A stretch of 64,000 nucleotides of DNA from JAMXLO01 sp037201625 (GCA_037201625.1 JBBCGR010000004.1:1302001-1366000); one strand, 5' to 3'. Positions 34,875 through 43,577 are shown, numbered from the stretch's first letter. A program made the numbers and translations. Notes: generated by a model not told the origin, from the letters alone.

Positions 34875-34953
34875 CAGCAGTGCGGGCCAGACCCTCGGAA
34901 TGACCGTTGCTGATTGCCTTGCCGGCGCCATGCTCGCAAGGCATGCAGGCGCA

Positions 34954-35913
34954 ATGAAGCCGGGGGAGCGTCTGGTGTCCGCAGTCCTGCCGCGAGTCGC
35001 CAGCGCGCGCGTGTCGCGGGCGCTCACCGATAACGCTGCCGACACGCTGCGCGGGATCGGGCTTGTGGTGCTCGCCTACCTGATCTGGACGCTGGGCGAC
35101 GCGGCGGCGAAATGGGTACTGCCGAGTGTCGGCGTGGCCGGTGCCATGCTGTGGCGCGGTGTGTTCGGCCTGATCACCGTGGCGGCGATCACCGTGGGGA
35201 TGGGCTGGCGGCGGCTGGTGCCGCAGCGCTGGGGCCTGGTGCTGGCGCGCAGCGTGCTGTCGTCCTTCGTGTCGGTGGCCTGGTACATCGCCTGGCTGTC
35301 GATGGGCCTGGCCGACACCTATGCCGTCGGTTTCACCGCGCCGCTGATCATGACGGTGCTGGCGGTGTGGCTGCTGGGCGAGCGGATCCGCTGGCGCCGG
35401 GTGATCTCCACCGTGGTGGGCTTCGGCGGCGTGCTGATCATGCTGCGTCCGGGTGGCGACCTCTGGACGCCGGTCGTGCTGCTGCTGCTGGCCGGCACGC
35501 TGGTGATGGCGCTGACCCGCATCATGACGCGGCAATTGACCATGACCGAATCACCGGAATGCCAGGCGTTCTGGCTGCTGGTCGGGCACACGATCACCGG
35601 GCTGCTGATGCTGCCGAGCTTCCCCGGCTCCGGCGAGGTCGGCGTGCTGGGGTGGGTGGCCCTGGTGTTCCTGGGGCTGTCGAGCGGCCTGGCGCATTGC
35701 GTGTTCGCGCGCAGCTATGCGCTGGCGCCGGTCTCCGCGCTGGCGCCGTATGAATACACCATGCTGCCGTTCGGCCTGGTGGCCGGCTTCGTGATGTTCG
35801 CCGAGCTGCCGTCCTGGACCACGCTGGCCGGCGCCGCCGTGGTGGCCGCGTCCGGCATCTACAACCTGTACCGCGAGCGGGTGCGGCGGAGCGAGGAACG
35901 CGCCGCCGCCTGA
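34954..35913 (+). CDS. EamA/DMT family transporter
   Basis: About 319 residues with ten hydrophobic segments arranged as two EamA repeats (first GIGLVVLAYLIWTLGDAAAKW; second half beginning PVVLLLLAGTLVMALTRIM). The family exports metabolites or amino acids. Start 34954 (MKPGERL) is preferred; 34900 and 34930 are in-frame alternatives. Divergent from the methyltransferase, with overlapping or very short upstream regions. Confidence 0.88.
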   Translation: MKPGERLVSAVLPRVASARVSRALTDNAADTLRGIGLVVLAYLIWTLGDAAAKWVLPSVGVAGAMLWRGVFGLITVAAITVGMGWRRLVPQRWGLVLARSVLSSFVSVAWYIAWLSMGLADTYAVGFTAPLIMTVLAVWLLGERIRWRRVISTVVGFGGVLIMLRPGGDLWTPVVLLLLAGTLVMALTRIMTRQLTMTESPECQAFWLLVGHTITGLLMLPSFPGSGEVGVLGWVALVFLGLSSGLAHCVFARSYALAPVSALAPYEYTMLPFGLVAGFVMFAELPSWTTLAGAAVVAASGIYNLYRERVRRSEERAAA

Positions 35914-35917
35914 CCCG

Positions 35918-36553
35918 CTACTGCCGCACGTAGCGCTTGCAGGCGATCCGCAGCAGGTCGCGGAAATGCGGCCGGACGCGGTCGGTCCAGGGCGTGTTGG
36001 CCGCCTTCTTCCAGGCCTCGCCGCGCACGACCTCGGGGCCTGTCAGATGGTACATCGCGAGGTACTTGCGCTCGCGGTCGGCTTCCTCGGAGCAGAAGCG
36101 CCGCGCCGCCAGCACGCCCGGCACGGCGGCAAGCTGCGGCAGGTGCTCGGCGTTGTACCACTCGTTGAATTCGGGCTCCGCCGCGGGATCGACGTTCATC
36201 GACACCACCAGCAGGCCGCCGGCCTGGGCGGGGGCCACGAGGTCGCCGGGCTTGATCTGCTCGCCGGTGAAGCGCAGCAGACGGTTCGCCTTGGCGGTGA
36301 CGCGCTTGGTCCAGATCGAGGAATTCTCGTAGCCGATTGCCATGTAGGGCGGGCTGTGCAGCACGCCCAGGGTCTCGAGGTCGTAGGTGGCGACAGCGAC
36401 GCTGGGATTCTCGTCGCTGATCCAGCGCTCGGCGTTGATGAAGCCGGGAACGCGCAGGCGCTCCGGGATGTGCTCCAGGTCGTACCAGTCGTGGAACTCA
36501 TCGGCGTAGGCGGTGGAGAAGTCGAACGATGCGAACAGCAGCCCCTTGGGCAT
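35918..36553 (-). CDS. Duplicated ABM-like (EthD/DUF4286-type) protein
   Basis: A 211-residue protein made of two copies of the same roughly 100-residue alpha/beta domain. The first contains EFHDWYDLEHIPERLRVPGF and the second EFNEWYNAEHLPQLAAVPGV. This is the pattern of dimeric alpha-beta-barrel proteins such as EthD/DUF4286, fused so that one chain forms the dimer. Function unknown; relatives act in small-molecule oxidation or degradation. Convergent with the EamA gene. Confidence 0.78.
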   Translation of the reverse strand: MPKGLLFASFDFSTAYADEFHDWYDLEHIPERLRVPGFINAERWISDENPSVAVATYDLETLGVLHSPPYMAIGYENSSIWTKRVTAKANRLLRFTGEQIKPGDLVAPAQAGGLLVVSMNVDPAAEPEFNEWYNAEHLPQLAAVPGVLAARRFCSEEADRERKYLAMYHLTGPEVVRGEAWKKAANTPWTDRVRPHFRDLLRIACKRYVRQ

Positions 36554-36621
36554 GGGTTCCTCCCGGGTTCAGGTTGATGGGCATCGTGGCATGCGGTGCG
36601 GGGGCTTCCAAGGTTTTGGAG

Positions 36622-36868
36622 GGCGCTCAGGGCTCTGCCCTGAAACCCGCCCGGGGGCTTTGCCCCCGGGACCCCCAGCAAAGGCGCAGCCTTTGCAATC
36701 CCAATTTGGGCCATGGGGGAGGGAGCCCGCTACTCGGACCAGGATGGGTCCGAGTAACGGCCTCCCTCCCCCATGGCCAAGTCCGGGGTTCCAAGGGCTC
36801 CGCCCTTGGCGGAGTCCAGAGGCGGCGCCTCTGGTCGGGGTCCGGGGTGAAACCCCGGGCGCTACCGC
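36622..36868. repeat. Tandem-hairpin mosaic repeat, copy 2
   Basis: Hairpins in order: CAGGGCTCTGCCCTG, CCGGGGGCTTTGCCCCCGG, GCAAAGGCGCAGCCTTTGC, a very long one (36709-36778), CCAAGGGCTCCGCCCTTGG, CCAGAGGCGGCGCCTCTGG and CGGGGTGAAACCCCG. It is nearly identical in order and sequence to copy 3 (63729) and in the same orientation. It fills the gap between two minus-strand genes. Confidence 0.9.
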
Positions 36869-36887
36869 TCCCGACCACCCTCCGCCG

Positions 36888-37742
36888 CTATCCGTTCACC
36901 GCGCGCATGATCCCCACCCACCGATCCAGCACCGGCAGGATCGTATCGGCCTTCTCGGACGGCAGGCTGACGGACACGCGGTTCACGGCCAGTTCGTCAT
37001 ACCGCTTGATCAGATCCACATCCTCCGCCTGTCCCCCGATCGAGATATCGAAACCAGCAGGATCGCGTCCCGCCTCGGCCGCCATCTGGCGGAAGCGCGG
37101 GATCACCTCGGTGAGCGGCGTCGGGTTGCCCGACGTGATCTGCGGCATCCAGCCATCGCCGTAGCGCACAGCGCGCCGCGCGCTGTACGGAAAGGCGCCG
37201 CCCACCAGGATCGGCGGGTGCGGCTTCTGCACCGGCTTGGGCCACGTCTGCATCGGGCCGAAATCGACGAACTCGCCGTGGTACTCGGCGGTGTCCTGGG
37301 TCCAGATCGCCTTCATCGCCTCGATACGCTCGCGCGCCAGCTTGTGGCGGGTGGCGAAGTTGGTGCCGTGATTCTCCATCTCGTCCTGGTTCCAGCCGTT
37401 GCCGACGCCGAACACGAAGCGCCCGCCGGACACCTGGTCGATCGAGGCGACCAGCTTCGCCGTCTGGATCGGATCGCGCTGCGCGATCAGGCAGACGCCG
37501 GTGCCCAGCTTCAGCGTCTTCGTCACCGCCGCCGCCATGGCGAGCGTGACGAAGGGATCCATCACATCGTAGTAACGCTTCGGCAGGTCGCCACCGAGTA
37601 CGAACTGCGTCTTGCGCGAGGTCGGGATGTGGGAGTGCTCCGGCGCCCACATGATGTCGAAGCCGCGCTGCTCCAGCGCGGTCGCGAGTTCCACGGGTGA
37701 CATCGAGTAGTCGGTGAAGAACATCGAGGCGCCGAATTTCAT
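36888..37742 (-). CDS. LLM-class F420/FMN-dependent oxidoreductase
   Basis: A 284-residue luciferase-like TIM barrel. Typical segments are GFDIMWAPEHSHIP, LKLGTGVCLIAQRDPIQTAK, GGRFVFGVGNGWNQDEMENHG and PPILVGGAFPYSARRAVRYGDGW. The family uses F420 or FMN to oxidise alcohols or hydroxylate substrates. Start 37742 (MKFGASMFF) follows the usual LLM start. Downstream of the lactonase-like gene by 10 bp and probably in the same transcript. Confidence 0.9.
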   Translation of the reverse strand: MKFGASMFFTDYSMSPVELATALEQRGFDIMWAPEHSHIPTSRKTQFVLGGDLPKRYYDVMDPFVTLAMAAAVTKTLKLGTGVCLIAQRDPIQTAKLVASIDQVSGGRFVFGVGNGWNQDEMENHGTNFATRHKLARERIEAMKAIWTQDTAEYHGEFVDFGPMQTWPKPVQKPHPPILVGGAFPYSARRAVRYGDGWMPQITSGNPTPLTEVIPRFRQMAAEAGRDPAGFDISIGGQAEDVDLIKRYDELAVNRVSVSLPSEKADTILPVLDRWVGIMRAVNG

Positions 37743-37752
37743 AGCACTGTCC

Positions 37753-38868
37753 TCATGCTGGGTGGTCCACCATGCCCATCCACCACATGGTGCCCTGGCC
37801 GACATCGATATCGTAAGTCCGCGCGAAGTCCAGCCTGCCGTCCGGCGCGATGCGGAACAGCGACAGCGTCGCGCCGGTGATGTGCGCGACCGCCATGAGA
37901 CGGCCGCTGGGATCGATGTGGAAGGTGCGCGGATGCACGCCGTGCGAGGCGATGTGCTGGATCAGGTTCGGCTCGCCGCTCGCAGCGTCGATGGCGAACA
38001 CCGCCAGCGAGTTCTCGCCCGCCGCGTCGCGCGCGCGGTTGGCGACATAGACCGTGCGGCCGTCGGGATGCACGTGCACGGTGCCCACAAGCTGGGGGCC
38101 CACAAGCTGGGGACCAACCGGCGGGCGACCCAGGGTCGGCTTGCGGAAGCGCGGCGTGGCGGACAGCCTGCCGTCCGCAATCTCGAACATGTCGACCGCG
38201 TTCTGCCGTTCCAGCGAGACATAGACCCAGGGCTGCGAAGGATGGAAATCGAGGTGCCGCGGGCCGAAGCCGTAACCGCCGTCGGGCGCCACCGAGACCT
38301 CGTTGCTGAGCACGCCGTCGTTGAAGTCGAACACCTTCAGCGCGCCTGGCTCCTCCGACTTGCCGTCGGCCGCGTCGTGGCCGCGCGCGACCAGGATCAC
38401 CAGGCGGTTGTCCAGCGTCGCGCGCACCTGGTGGGCGAAGATGCCGGGATCGATCGGGCCAGGCTGTGCGACCTCCTCGCCCGGCGTGCCGTCATCATTG
38501 ATCCGGTAGACGCGCAGGCCGCTCGGATTGCTGAACGCCACCAGGATGAACCGCGAGGGAATGTCGGTCGCCATGTGGATCGGCCGTGTCGGCAGCCTGA
38601 TCGGCGCGCCGTGCGGGCTGAGCGCACCGCTGGCAGGATCGATGCGGAACGCCGTGACATGGTGCGTGTTGCCGGTGGCCCCCATGCCCGAGGCGCTGTC
38701 GCTGGTGGCGACATAGAGGAAGCGCCGCGACGCATGCGGCCACACGTATTGCACGTTCGCCGGCAGCATGACGGTGCCGCCGCGATGCAGCGCGGCACCG
38801 TCCACGTCCACGTCGTACTGCGTCAGCGCCGGGCCGACATTCGCATACAGCGACAGCTTGTTTGCCAT
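37753..38868 (-). CDS. Lactonase-like seven-bladed beta-propeller (YbhE/PGL family)
   Basis: A 371-residue propeller protein with repeated blades of the type HPDGRTVYVANRARD and HIDPSGRLMAVAHI. No signal peptide is visible. Family members hydrolyse sugar lactones (6-phosphogluconolactonase, PF10282), but catalysis is not proven here. A 15-bp direct duplication (38083-38097/38098-38112) duplicates the peptide GPQLV, lengthening one loop. First gene of a likely two-gene operon with the LLM oxidoreductase. Confidence 0.85.
   Translation of the reverse strand: MANKLSLYANVGPALTQYDVDVDGAALHRGGTVMLPANVQYVWPHASRRFLYVATSDSASGMGATGNTHHVTAFRIDPASGALSPHGAPIRLPTRPIHMATDIPSRFILVAFSNPSGLRVYRINDDGTPGEEVAQPGPIDPGIFAHQVRATLDNRLVILVARGHDAADGKSEEPGALKVFDFNDGVLSNEVSVAPDGGYGFGPRHLDFHPSQPWVYVSLERQNAVDMFEIADGRLSATPRFRKPTLGRPPVGPQLVGPQLVGTVHVHPDGRTVYVANRARDAAGENSLAVFAIDAASGEPNLIQHIASHGVHPRTFHIDPSGRLMAVAHITGATLSLFRIAPDGRLDFARTYDIDVGQGTMWWMGMVDHPA
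38083..38112 (-). repeat. 15-bp perfect tandem duplication in the lactonase-like gene
   Basis: GCCCACAAGCTGGGG occurs twice in direct succession (38083-38097 and 38098-38112), in frame, giving GPQLVGPQLVG in the protein. It looks like a recent slippage duplication. Confidence 0.9.
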
Positions 38869-38978
38869 GTTCCCTCCGGTTCGTTCGCCTGCGTCAGGCT
38901 ACCGCAGGTCAACCGGCCGCGTCGCCCCCTCCCCACCATCGGTCCTCTGCGGTAGAGCGCAGCCACCCGGAGGATCGC

Positions 38979-39686
38979 ATGCTCGCCCCCCAACCGCCTG
39001 CCGCCCGCCACGTCGTACTCTCCATCGGCCTCGGCTTCGTTGCTGGATTCGTCGACATCTTTGGCTTCCTGGCATGGCACGGCCTGCTCGTGGCGCACGT
39101 CACCGGCAACCTCGTGTTCCTGGGCCTCAGCGTCGCGCGCGGCGATTACGACCTGCTCATGAAGGTGCTGGCCCTGCCGATCTTCGCCGTGTCGGTCGCG
39201 GTGTCGGCGCGGGTGATCACCGCCCTGCGTGAGCGTGGCTGGAACGCGTTCGTGCCGGCTGCCCTCGCGGAGGCCGTGGCCATCGCGCTCTGCCTGGTCG
39301 CCGGCCTCAGTCTGGCAGCACCGCAGAACCCCGACGACACGACCGCTATCCTGATCGGCGCGCTCGGCCTGTTCGCGATGGGACTGCAGAACACCATGAT
39401 GCGCCTGGTGCTGAACGACATGCCGCCGACCACCGCCATGACCACCAACCTCACGAGCGTGGTCAGTGAACTGGCGATGTGGTCGGCGCGACGGAATGGC
39501 ACTGCCGTCCCGCTCACCACGCGCGCGCGCCTGATCGGTTCGACCCTGGCGGGCTTCACGCTGGGCGCCGTCGCCGGCGGTCTGAGCGAGGTGCATGCCG
39601 GCTATTTTGCATTGCTGGTGCCGATCACGACGCTGCTCGCGCTGCTGCCGGTCGGACGCAAGGCCGCAGCGCCCGCAACGGCCTGA
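38979..39686 (+). CDS. DUF1275 (YoaK) family membrane protein
   Basis: A 235-residue membrane protein. The N-terminal signature GFVDIFGFLAWHGLLVAHVTGNLVFLG is diagnostic for DUF1275/YoaK. About six hydrophobic segments follow, with GLFAMGLQNTMMRLVLND and TTAMTTNLTSVVSELA in the second half. Function is unknown. The start at 38979 follows CGGAGGA. Divergent from the lactonase-like gene with 110 bp between starts. Confidence 0.9.
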   Translation: MLAPQPPAARHVVLSIGLGFVAGFVDIFGFLAWHGLLVAHVTGNLVFLGLSVARGDYDLLMKVLALPIFAVSVAVSARVITALRERGWNAFVPAALAEAVAIALCLVAGLSLAAPQNPDDTTAILIGALGLFAMGLQNTMMRLVLNDMPPTTAMTTNLTSVVSELAMWSARRNGTAVPLTTRARLIGSTLAGFTLGAVAGGLSEVHAGYFALLVPITTLLALLPVGRKAAAPATA

Positions 39687-39707
39687 CGGCGGCCGACGAT
39701 CGAGCGG

Positions 39708-40337
39708 TCACAATGGAATCGTGCGCCGCTTCGTCGCCTCCTCCCACAGCGTCGCCCGATCGAGGTCGAACACCAGCGACGGTTCCTCCGGCGTGGTGAA
39801 CCAGGCACCGGAGGCGAGCTCGCCCTCGAGTTGCTCGGGTCCCCAGCCCGCGTAGCCGAACGCGATCAGGCTCTTGCGCGGACCCTCGTGCCGGCCGATC
39901 GCCCGCAGCACCTGCGGGTCCCGCGTCAGCGCGAGGTGTTCGTCGATATCGACGGTCCCCGGCCGGCGGAACTCCGAACTGTGCACGATGAAGCCGATCT
40001 CCGGCTGCACCGGCCCGCCCGCGAACACCGTCGCCGTCCCGTCGCTGCCGCCGCTGTCGAGGCCGAGCGCCTCCAGCAACTGCACCATCGGCAGTTCGCG
40101 CGCCGGCCGGTTGATGACGATCCCCACAGCGGCCTTGGCGGAATGCTGCACCAGCAGGATGACGGTGCGGGCGAAACGTGGATCGCCCATCTCGGGCGTG
40201 GCCACCAGAAGCTGCCCGGCCAACGACGCGGCGGGCGTATCCACGTCTGCCTTCGCGAGAGCCGCAGCGAGGGGCCCCGGCGACAGGAGCAGAACGCCGC
40301 AACCAAGGAGAGCCCGCCTGGATCGCATCAGCGACAT
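39708..40337 (-). CDS. YqgE/AlgH family protein with an N-terminal signal-like segment
   Basis: A 209-residue protein. The YqgE signature is clear: LAGQLLVATPEMGDPRFART, VGIVINRPA, VFAGGPVQPEIGFIVH, LIAFGYAGWGPEQLEGEL. Typical YqgE is cytoplasmic and starts near this domain. Here residues 1-30 (MSLMRSRRALLGCGVLLLSP then GPLAAALAKA) form a twin-arginine/hydrophobic signal-like extension, with a possible lipobox cysteine that is weakly placed. This suggests an exported variant. Convergent with DUF1275. Confidence 0.88.
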   Translation of the reverse strand: MSLMRSRRALLGCGVLLLSPGPLAAALAKADVDTPAASLAGQLLVATPEMGDPRFARTVILLVQHSAKAAVGIVINRPARELPMVQLLEALGLDSGGSDGTATVFAGGPVQPEIGFIVHSSEFRRPGTVDIDEHLALTRDPQVLRAIGRHEGPRKSLIAFGYAGWGPEQLEGELASGAWFTTPEEPSLVFDLDRATLWEEATKRRTIPL

Positions 40338-40392
40338 CGTCCGCCATCCTGCCGCGATGCCGTGCCTGGCGCAAACCCGTGTATCGTGCCTC

Positions 40393-40494
40393 GAGCGTGA
40401 TCCGCGCAGGTGGATGAACCGAAGCGGTGGATCACGCTCTCGGACAATGAGCCGGAGCGGGTTCCGTGAGGCAGCGCGAACGGAATCCGCTCTG
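40393..40494. repeat. Dispersed double-hairpin repeat, copy C
   Basis: Hairpin 1: GAGCGTGATCC (40393-40403) with GGATCACGCTC near 40429-40439. Hairpin 2: GGAGCGGGTTCCGT with ACGGAATCCGCTCT near its end. It shows the same architecture as copies A and B and is located directly upstream of the ribosome-binding site of the CMD-family gene at 40515. Confidence 0.88.
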
Positions 40495-40514
40495 GGCAGA
40501 ACAAGGAGAAGTCC

Positions 40515-41078
40515 ATGACCGGCACCCCGACCTTCGGCCGCTACGCCGAGATCCCGCTCGACCAGATGACCGCGGAACAGCAGGAGGGTTACCGCTTCCT
40601 GGTCGACGGTCCGCGCGGGCGCCTGCCGGGCCCGTACAAGGTCTGGGTGCACAATCCGAAACTCGTCCACGCCGCGGCACCGCTCGGCCAGCATTTCACG
40701 CCCGGCGCATCCTCGCTCAGCGAGCGCGAGCGCGAGATCGCCGTCGTGGTGATCACCAGCAAATGGCACTCGGCCTATCCCACCCAGGCGCATGAGAATC
40801 GCGGCAAGGAGGTGGGGCTGCCGGCCGCCGCGGTGGAGGCGATGATCGCCGGCCTTCCCGCGTCGTTCGACGATCCGCGCGAGCAGGTGGTGTATGAATG
40901 TGCGATGGCGCTGGCGGCGGAACGGCTGGTGCCGCAGGGACTGTACGAGCGCGCCGAAGCGCTGCTTGGCCACGTCGGCATTACCGATATGATCGTGCTG
41001 ATGGGCTATTATACCTGCGTCTCGCTGACGATGAACTTCTATGCGGTGCCGCCGGGGACTGCGGGTCTGGCACGCTGA
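40515..41078 (+). CDS. Carboxymuconolactone decarboxylase (CMD/AhpD-like) family protein
   Basis: A 187-residue all-helical protein with the CMD core REREIAVVVITSKWHSAYPTQAHEN and a late MIVLMGYYTCVSLTMNFYAV helix. The CxxC pair of peroxidase-type AhpD is absent, so a thiol peroxidase role is unlikely; it is closer to the hydrolase/decarboxylase-like subgroup. The AAGGAG site lies eight bases before the start. First of a catabolic set with a TauD-type enzyme, a TPP enzyme and an MFS carrier. Confidence 0.87.
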   Translation: MTGTPTFGRYAEIPLDQMTAEQQEGYRFLVDGPRGRLPGPYKVWVHNPKLVHAAAPLGQHFTPGASSLSEREREIAVVVITSKWHSAYPTQAHENRGKEVGLPAAAVEAMIAGLPASFDDPREQVVYECAMALAAERLVPQGLYERAEALLGHVGITDMIVLMGYYTCVSLTMNFYAVPPGTAGLAR

Positions 41079-41092
41079 CGGGAGGATGCGCC

Positions 41093-41908
41093 ATGGCTGA
41101 ACTGTCGATCCGATCGCTGCATCCGTCGCTGGGGGCTGAGGTCTCCGGCATCGACCTCGGTGCGCCGATCGATGCGCCGACGCGCGAGGCACTGTCGCGC
41201 GCGCTCGCCGAGCATCTCGCGCTGGTGTTCCACGACCAGACGCTGACCGCGGACCAGTATCTGGCGGCGGCGCAGGTGTTCGGGCCCCCGATGCGGCAGC
41301 ATTACTCGCAGCACAACATGCCGGGCTTCCCCGACATCGGCCTGGTATGGCATCGCAACGGCCAGCGTCCCGCCGAGCGCTGGCACACCGACCATACCAA
41401 TCGGGAGCGGCCGCCGGCGGCGACCATGCTGTACGGCGTCGAGATCCCCACTGCCGGCGGCGGCACCAGCGTGGCGAACATGCGGGCAGCGTACGATGCA
41501 TTGCCGGGTGAGGAGCGCGCGCGCCTGGCGACGCTCAGCACGGTGAACAGCCTGGACGAGGACCATACGGATACGCGGGAGGAGGACCGTGAGAAATATG
41601 GTGTGCCGATCGTGCATCCGATGGTGCGGACGCATCCGGTGCATGGCTCGCGCGCGGTGTATTTCCATGTCACCAAGGCGCTGTGCATCGAGGGCATGAC
41701 GCCGGATGCCAGCAAGGCCTACATGAACGACCTGCTGGAACGCATGATCCGTCCGGAGGTCGTCTACCACCACGAGTGGCGCAAGGGCGATGTGCTGGTG
41801 ATCGACGACCGCGCGACGATGCACCGCGCGCACGGCGACTATGACCGCAGCCAGAGCCGCGTGCTGTGGCGCATCATCGTCGAGGGCGACCGGCCGTTCC
41901 TCGTCTGA
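41093..41908 (+). CDS. TauD/TfdA-family Fe(II)/2-oxoglutarate dioxygenase
   Basis: A 271-residue dioxygenase. Fe ligands are His98-x-Asp100 (RWHTDHTN) and His244 (ATMHRAHGDYD). Arginines at 256-260 (RVLWR) bind 2-oxoglutarate. It starts 14 bp after the CMD-family stop, with GGAGG upstream. The substrate is not identifiable; the neighbours suggest breakdown of an organic acid or ether. Confidence 0.92.
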   Translation: MAELSIRSLHPSLGAEVSGIDLGAPIDAPTREALSRALAEHLALVFHDQTLTADQYLAAAQVFGPPMRQHYSQHNMPGFPDIGLVWHRNGQRPAERWHTDHTNRERPPAATMLYGVEIPTAGGGTSVANMRAAYDALPGEERARLATLSTVNSLDEDHTDTREEDREKYGVPIVHPMVRTHPVHGSRAVYFHVTKALCIEGMTPDASKAYMNDLLERMIRPEVVYHHEWRKGDVLVIDDRATMHRAHGDYDRSQSRVLWRIIVEGDRPFLV

Positions 41909-41957
41909 CCACCCTGCCGCTGCCGATGGTCGCGATGGTTTCCTGTGCAACCATCGG

Positions 41958-43577
41958 TCAGCCGCGGCCGGGCGCGATGAACTCCCACGGCGCATATTCC
42001 TGGTTGATGTCGGTCATGACCTCGATCAGCGTCGGCGAGTTTGCGGCGATCGCCTGTTTCAGCGCGCCGCGCAGGCCGTCGGCGTCGGTGACGCGCCAGG
42101 ACGGCACGCCGAAGCTCTTGGCATAGGCCTGGAAGTCCGGGTTGCGCAGTTCGGAGCCTGATGCGCGGCCCTCGAACAGCCGGCGCTGGTCGCGCAGCAC
42201 GTTGCCGTAGGCGGAGTTGTTGAACAGCACGGTCACCAGGTTGATGCCGAACTGCACCGCGGTCGCCAGTTCGGCGCCGCCGAACAGGAAGCCGCCATCG
42301 CCGGTGACCGCGACCACGACCCGGTCGGGCATCGCGACCTTGACGCCGAGAGCGGTCGGGAAGCCGGCGCCGAGCGTGCCGGAGAAGCCCGAGGTGATCA
42401 GCGTGCGCGGGGCGTGGATCGGCAGGCCGAACCAGGACACGTAGCCGACCTGCGTCATCTCGTCGCAGAAGATGCCGTCCTCGGGCAGCACCTCGCGGAT
42501 CGCCTCCAGGAACGACATCTGCGGCTGCACCTTCTGGATGGCCTGCGCTGCCTCTGCCTTGGCGCGCGCGATCGTGACCGCGCGCGCGGCATCGTTGCGC
42601 GGCGCAACCATCCCGGCGAGTGCGCGCGCGACATCGGCGCTGTCGGCGACGATCGGCACATCGGCCTTGAGGCGCCGCATCTCCACCGGGTCGATGTCGA
42701 TGCGCGCGATCTTCAGGCCGGCGGGCAGGGCGCCCCAGCGTGACGTCGGTACCTCGAGCCTGGTGCCGAACGCCACCAGCAGGTCGGTCTCCGGCCATAG
42801 CCGGTAGCCCGAGGCGATGGTGAGCCCGAGCGGATGGCGGTCATCGACGATGCCGCGGCCGCTGCGGAACGAGACCACGGGGGCGTTGATGCGTTCGGCC
42901 AGGGCGCGGATCTCGGCCGCCGCGTGCACCGCGCCGCCACCGACCCACAGCATGGGGGCCTTCGCCGCATCGAGCAGCTTTGCCAGCGCGGCGATGCGGT
43001 CCGGATCGGGCAACGGCTTCGGATGCAGCGGCAGCGGGTCCTGCGGTTCGATCTCGGCCGTGGCGGTGAACTGGTCCCACGGCATCTCGAGCGCCACCGG
43101 CCCCGGGCGGCCCGACTGCATCTCCTGGAAGGCGCGCGCCGTGAGCCACGATGCCTGGCTCGGATGCTCGATCCGTTCGGCCCATTTCAGCAGGCTGCGC
43201 ATGGTGGCAAGCTGGTCGGGCAGTTCGTGCAACTGGCCGCGCCCGCGCCCGATCATTGCGCTGGGCACCTGGCCGGTGAGGCACAGCACCGGCGCATTGA
43301 CGCCCCAGGCCGTGGCGAGGGCGGCCGTGGTGTTGAGCACGCCGGGTCCCGGCACGACGGCGTAGGCCGCCGGGCGTCCGGTGGCGCAGGCATAGCCGAG
43401 CGCCATGTAGGCGGTGGTCTGCTCATGGCGCGCGTTGATCAGGCGCAGCCGGTTCGACGCGCGGGCGAAGGCGTCGAACAGGCCGTAGGTCTGCACGCCG
43501 GGCAGCCCGAACACGGTATCGATGCCGTGACGCAACAGGCCGTCGACGATGGCTTCTCCGCCGGTCATGCGGGGCAT
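41958..43577 (-). CDS. Thiamine-pyrophosphate enzyme, acetolactate synthase/benzoylformate decarboxylase-like
   Basis: A 539-residue TPP enzyme with the N-terminal catalytic glutamate in ARHEQTTAYMALGYA, the central domain GGGAVHAAAEIRALAERIN, and the TPP/Mg motif VTGDGGFLFGGAELATAVQF...LFNNSAYGNV in the C-terminal third. No neighbouring small (ilvH) subunit is present, so a catabolic ALS-like decarboxylase or carboligase is more likely than isoleucine/valine synthesis. AAGGAAC precedes ATG 43577. Divergent from the MFS gene. Confidence 0.92.
   Translation of the reverse strand: MPRMTGGEAIVDGLLRHGIDTVFGLPGVQTYGLFDAFARASNRLRLINARHEQTTAYMALGYACATGRPAAYAVVPGPGVLNTTAALATAWGVNAPVLCLTGQVPSAMIGRGRGQLHELPDQLATMRSLLKWAERIEHPSQASWLTARAFQEMQSGRPGPVALEMPWDQFTATAEIEPQDPLPLHPKPLPDPDRIAALAKLLDAAKAPMLWVGGGAVHAAAEIRALAERINAPVVSFRSGRGIVDDRHPLGLTIASGYRLWPETDLLVAFGTRLEVPTSRWGALPAGLKIARIDIDPVEMRRLKADVPIVADSADVARALAGMVAPRNDAARAVTIARAKAEAAQAIQKVQPQMSFLEAIREVLPEDGIFCDEMTQVGYVSWFGLPIHAPRTLITSGFSGTLGAGFPTALGVKVAMPDRVVVAVTGDGGFLFGGAELATAVQFGINLVTVLFNNSAYGNVLRDQRRLFEGRASGSELRNPDFQAYAKSFGVPSWRVTDADGLRGALKQAIAANSPTLIEVMTDINQEYAPWEFIAPGRG

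Noticed and set aside
40515..41078. AhpD-type peroxidase
   Set aside because: The catalytic CxxC pair is missing.
41958..43577. ilvB-type biosynthetic acetolactate synthase
   Set aside because: No ilvH/ilvN small subunit or ilvC nearby; the neighbours are catabolic.
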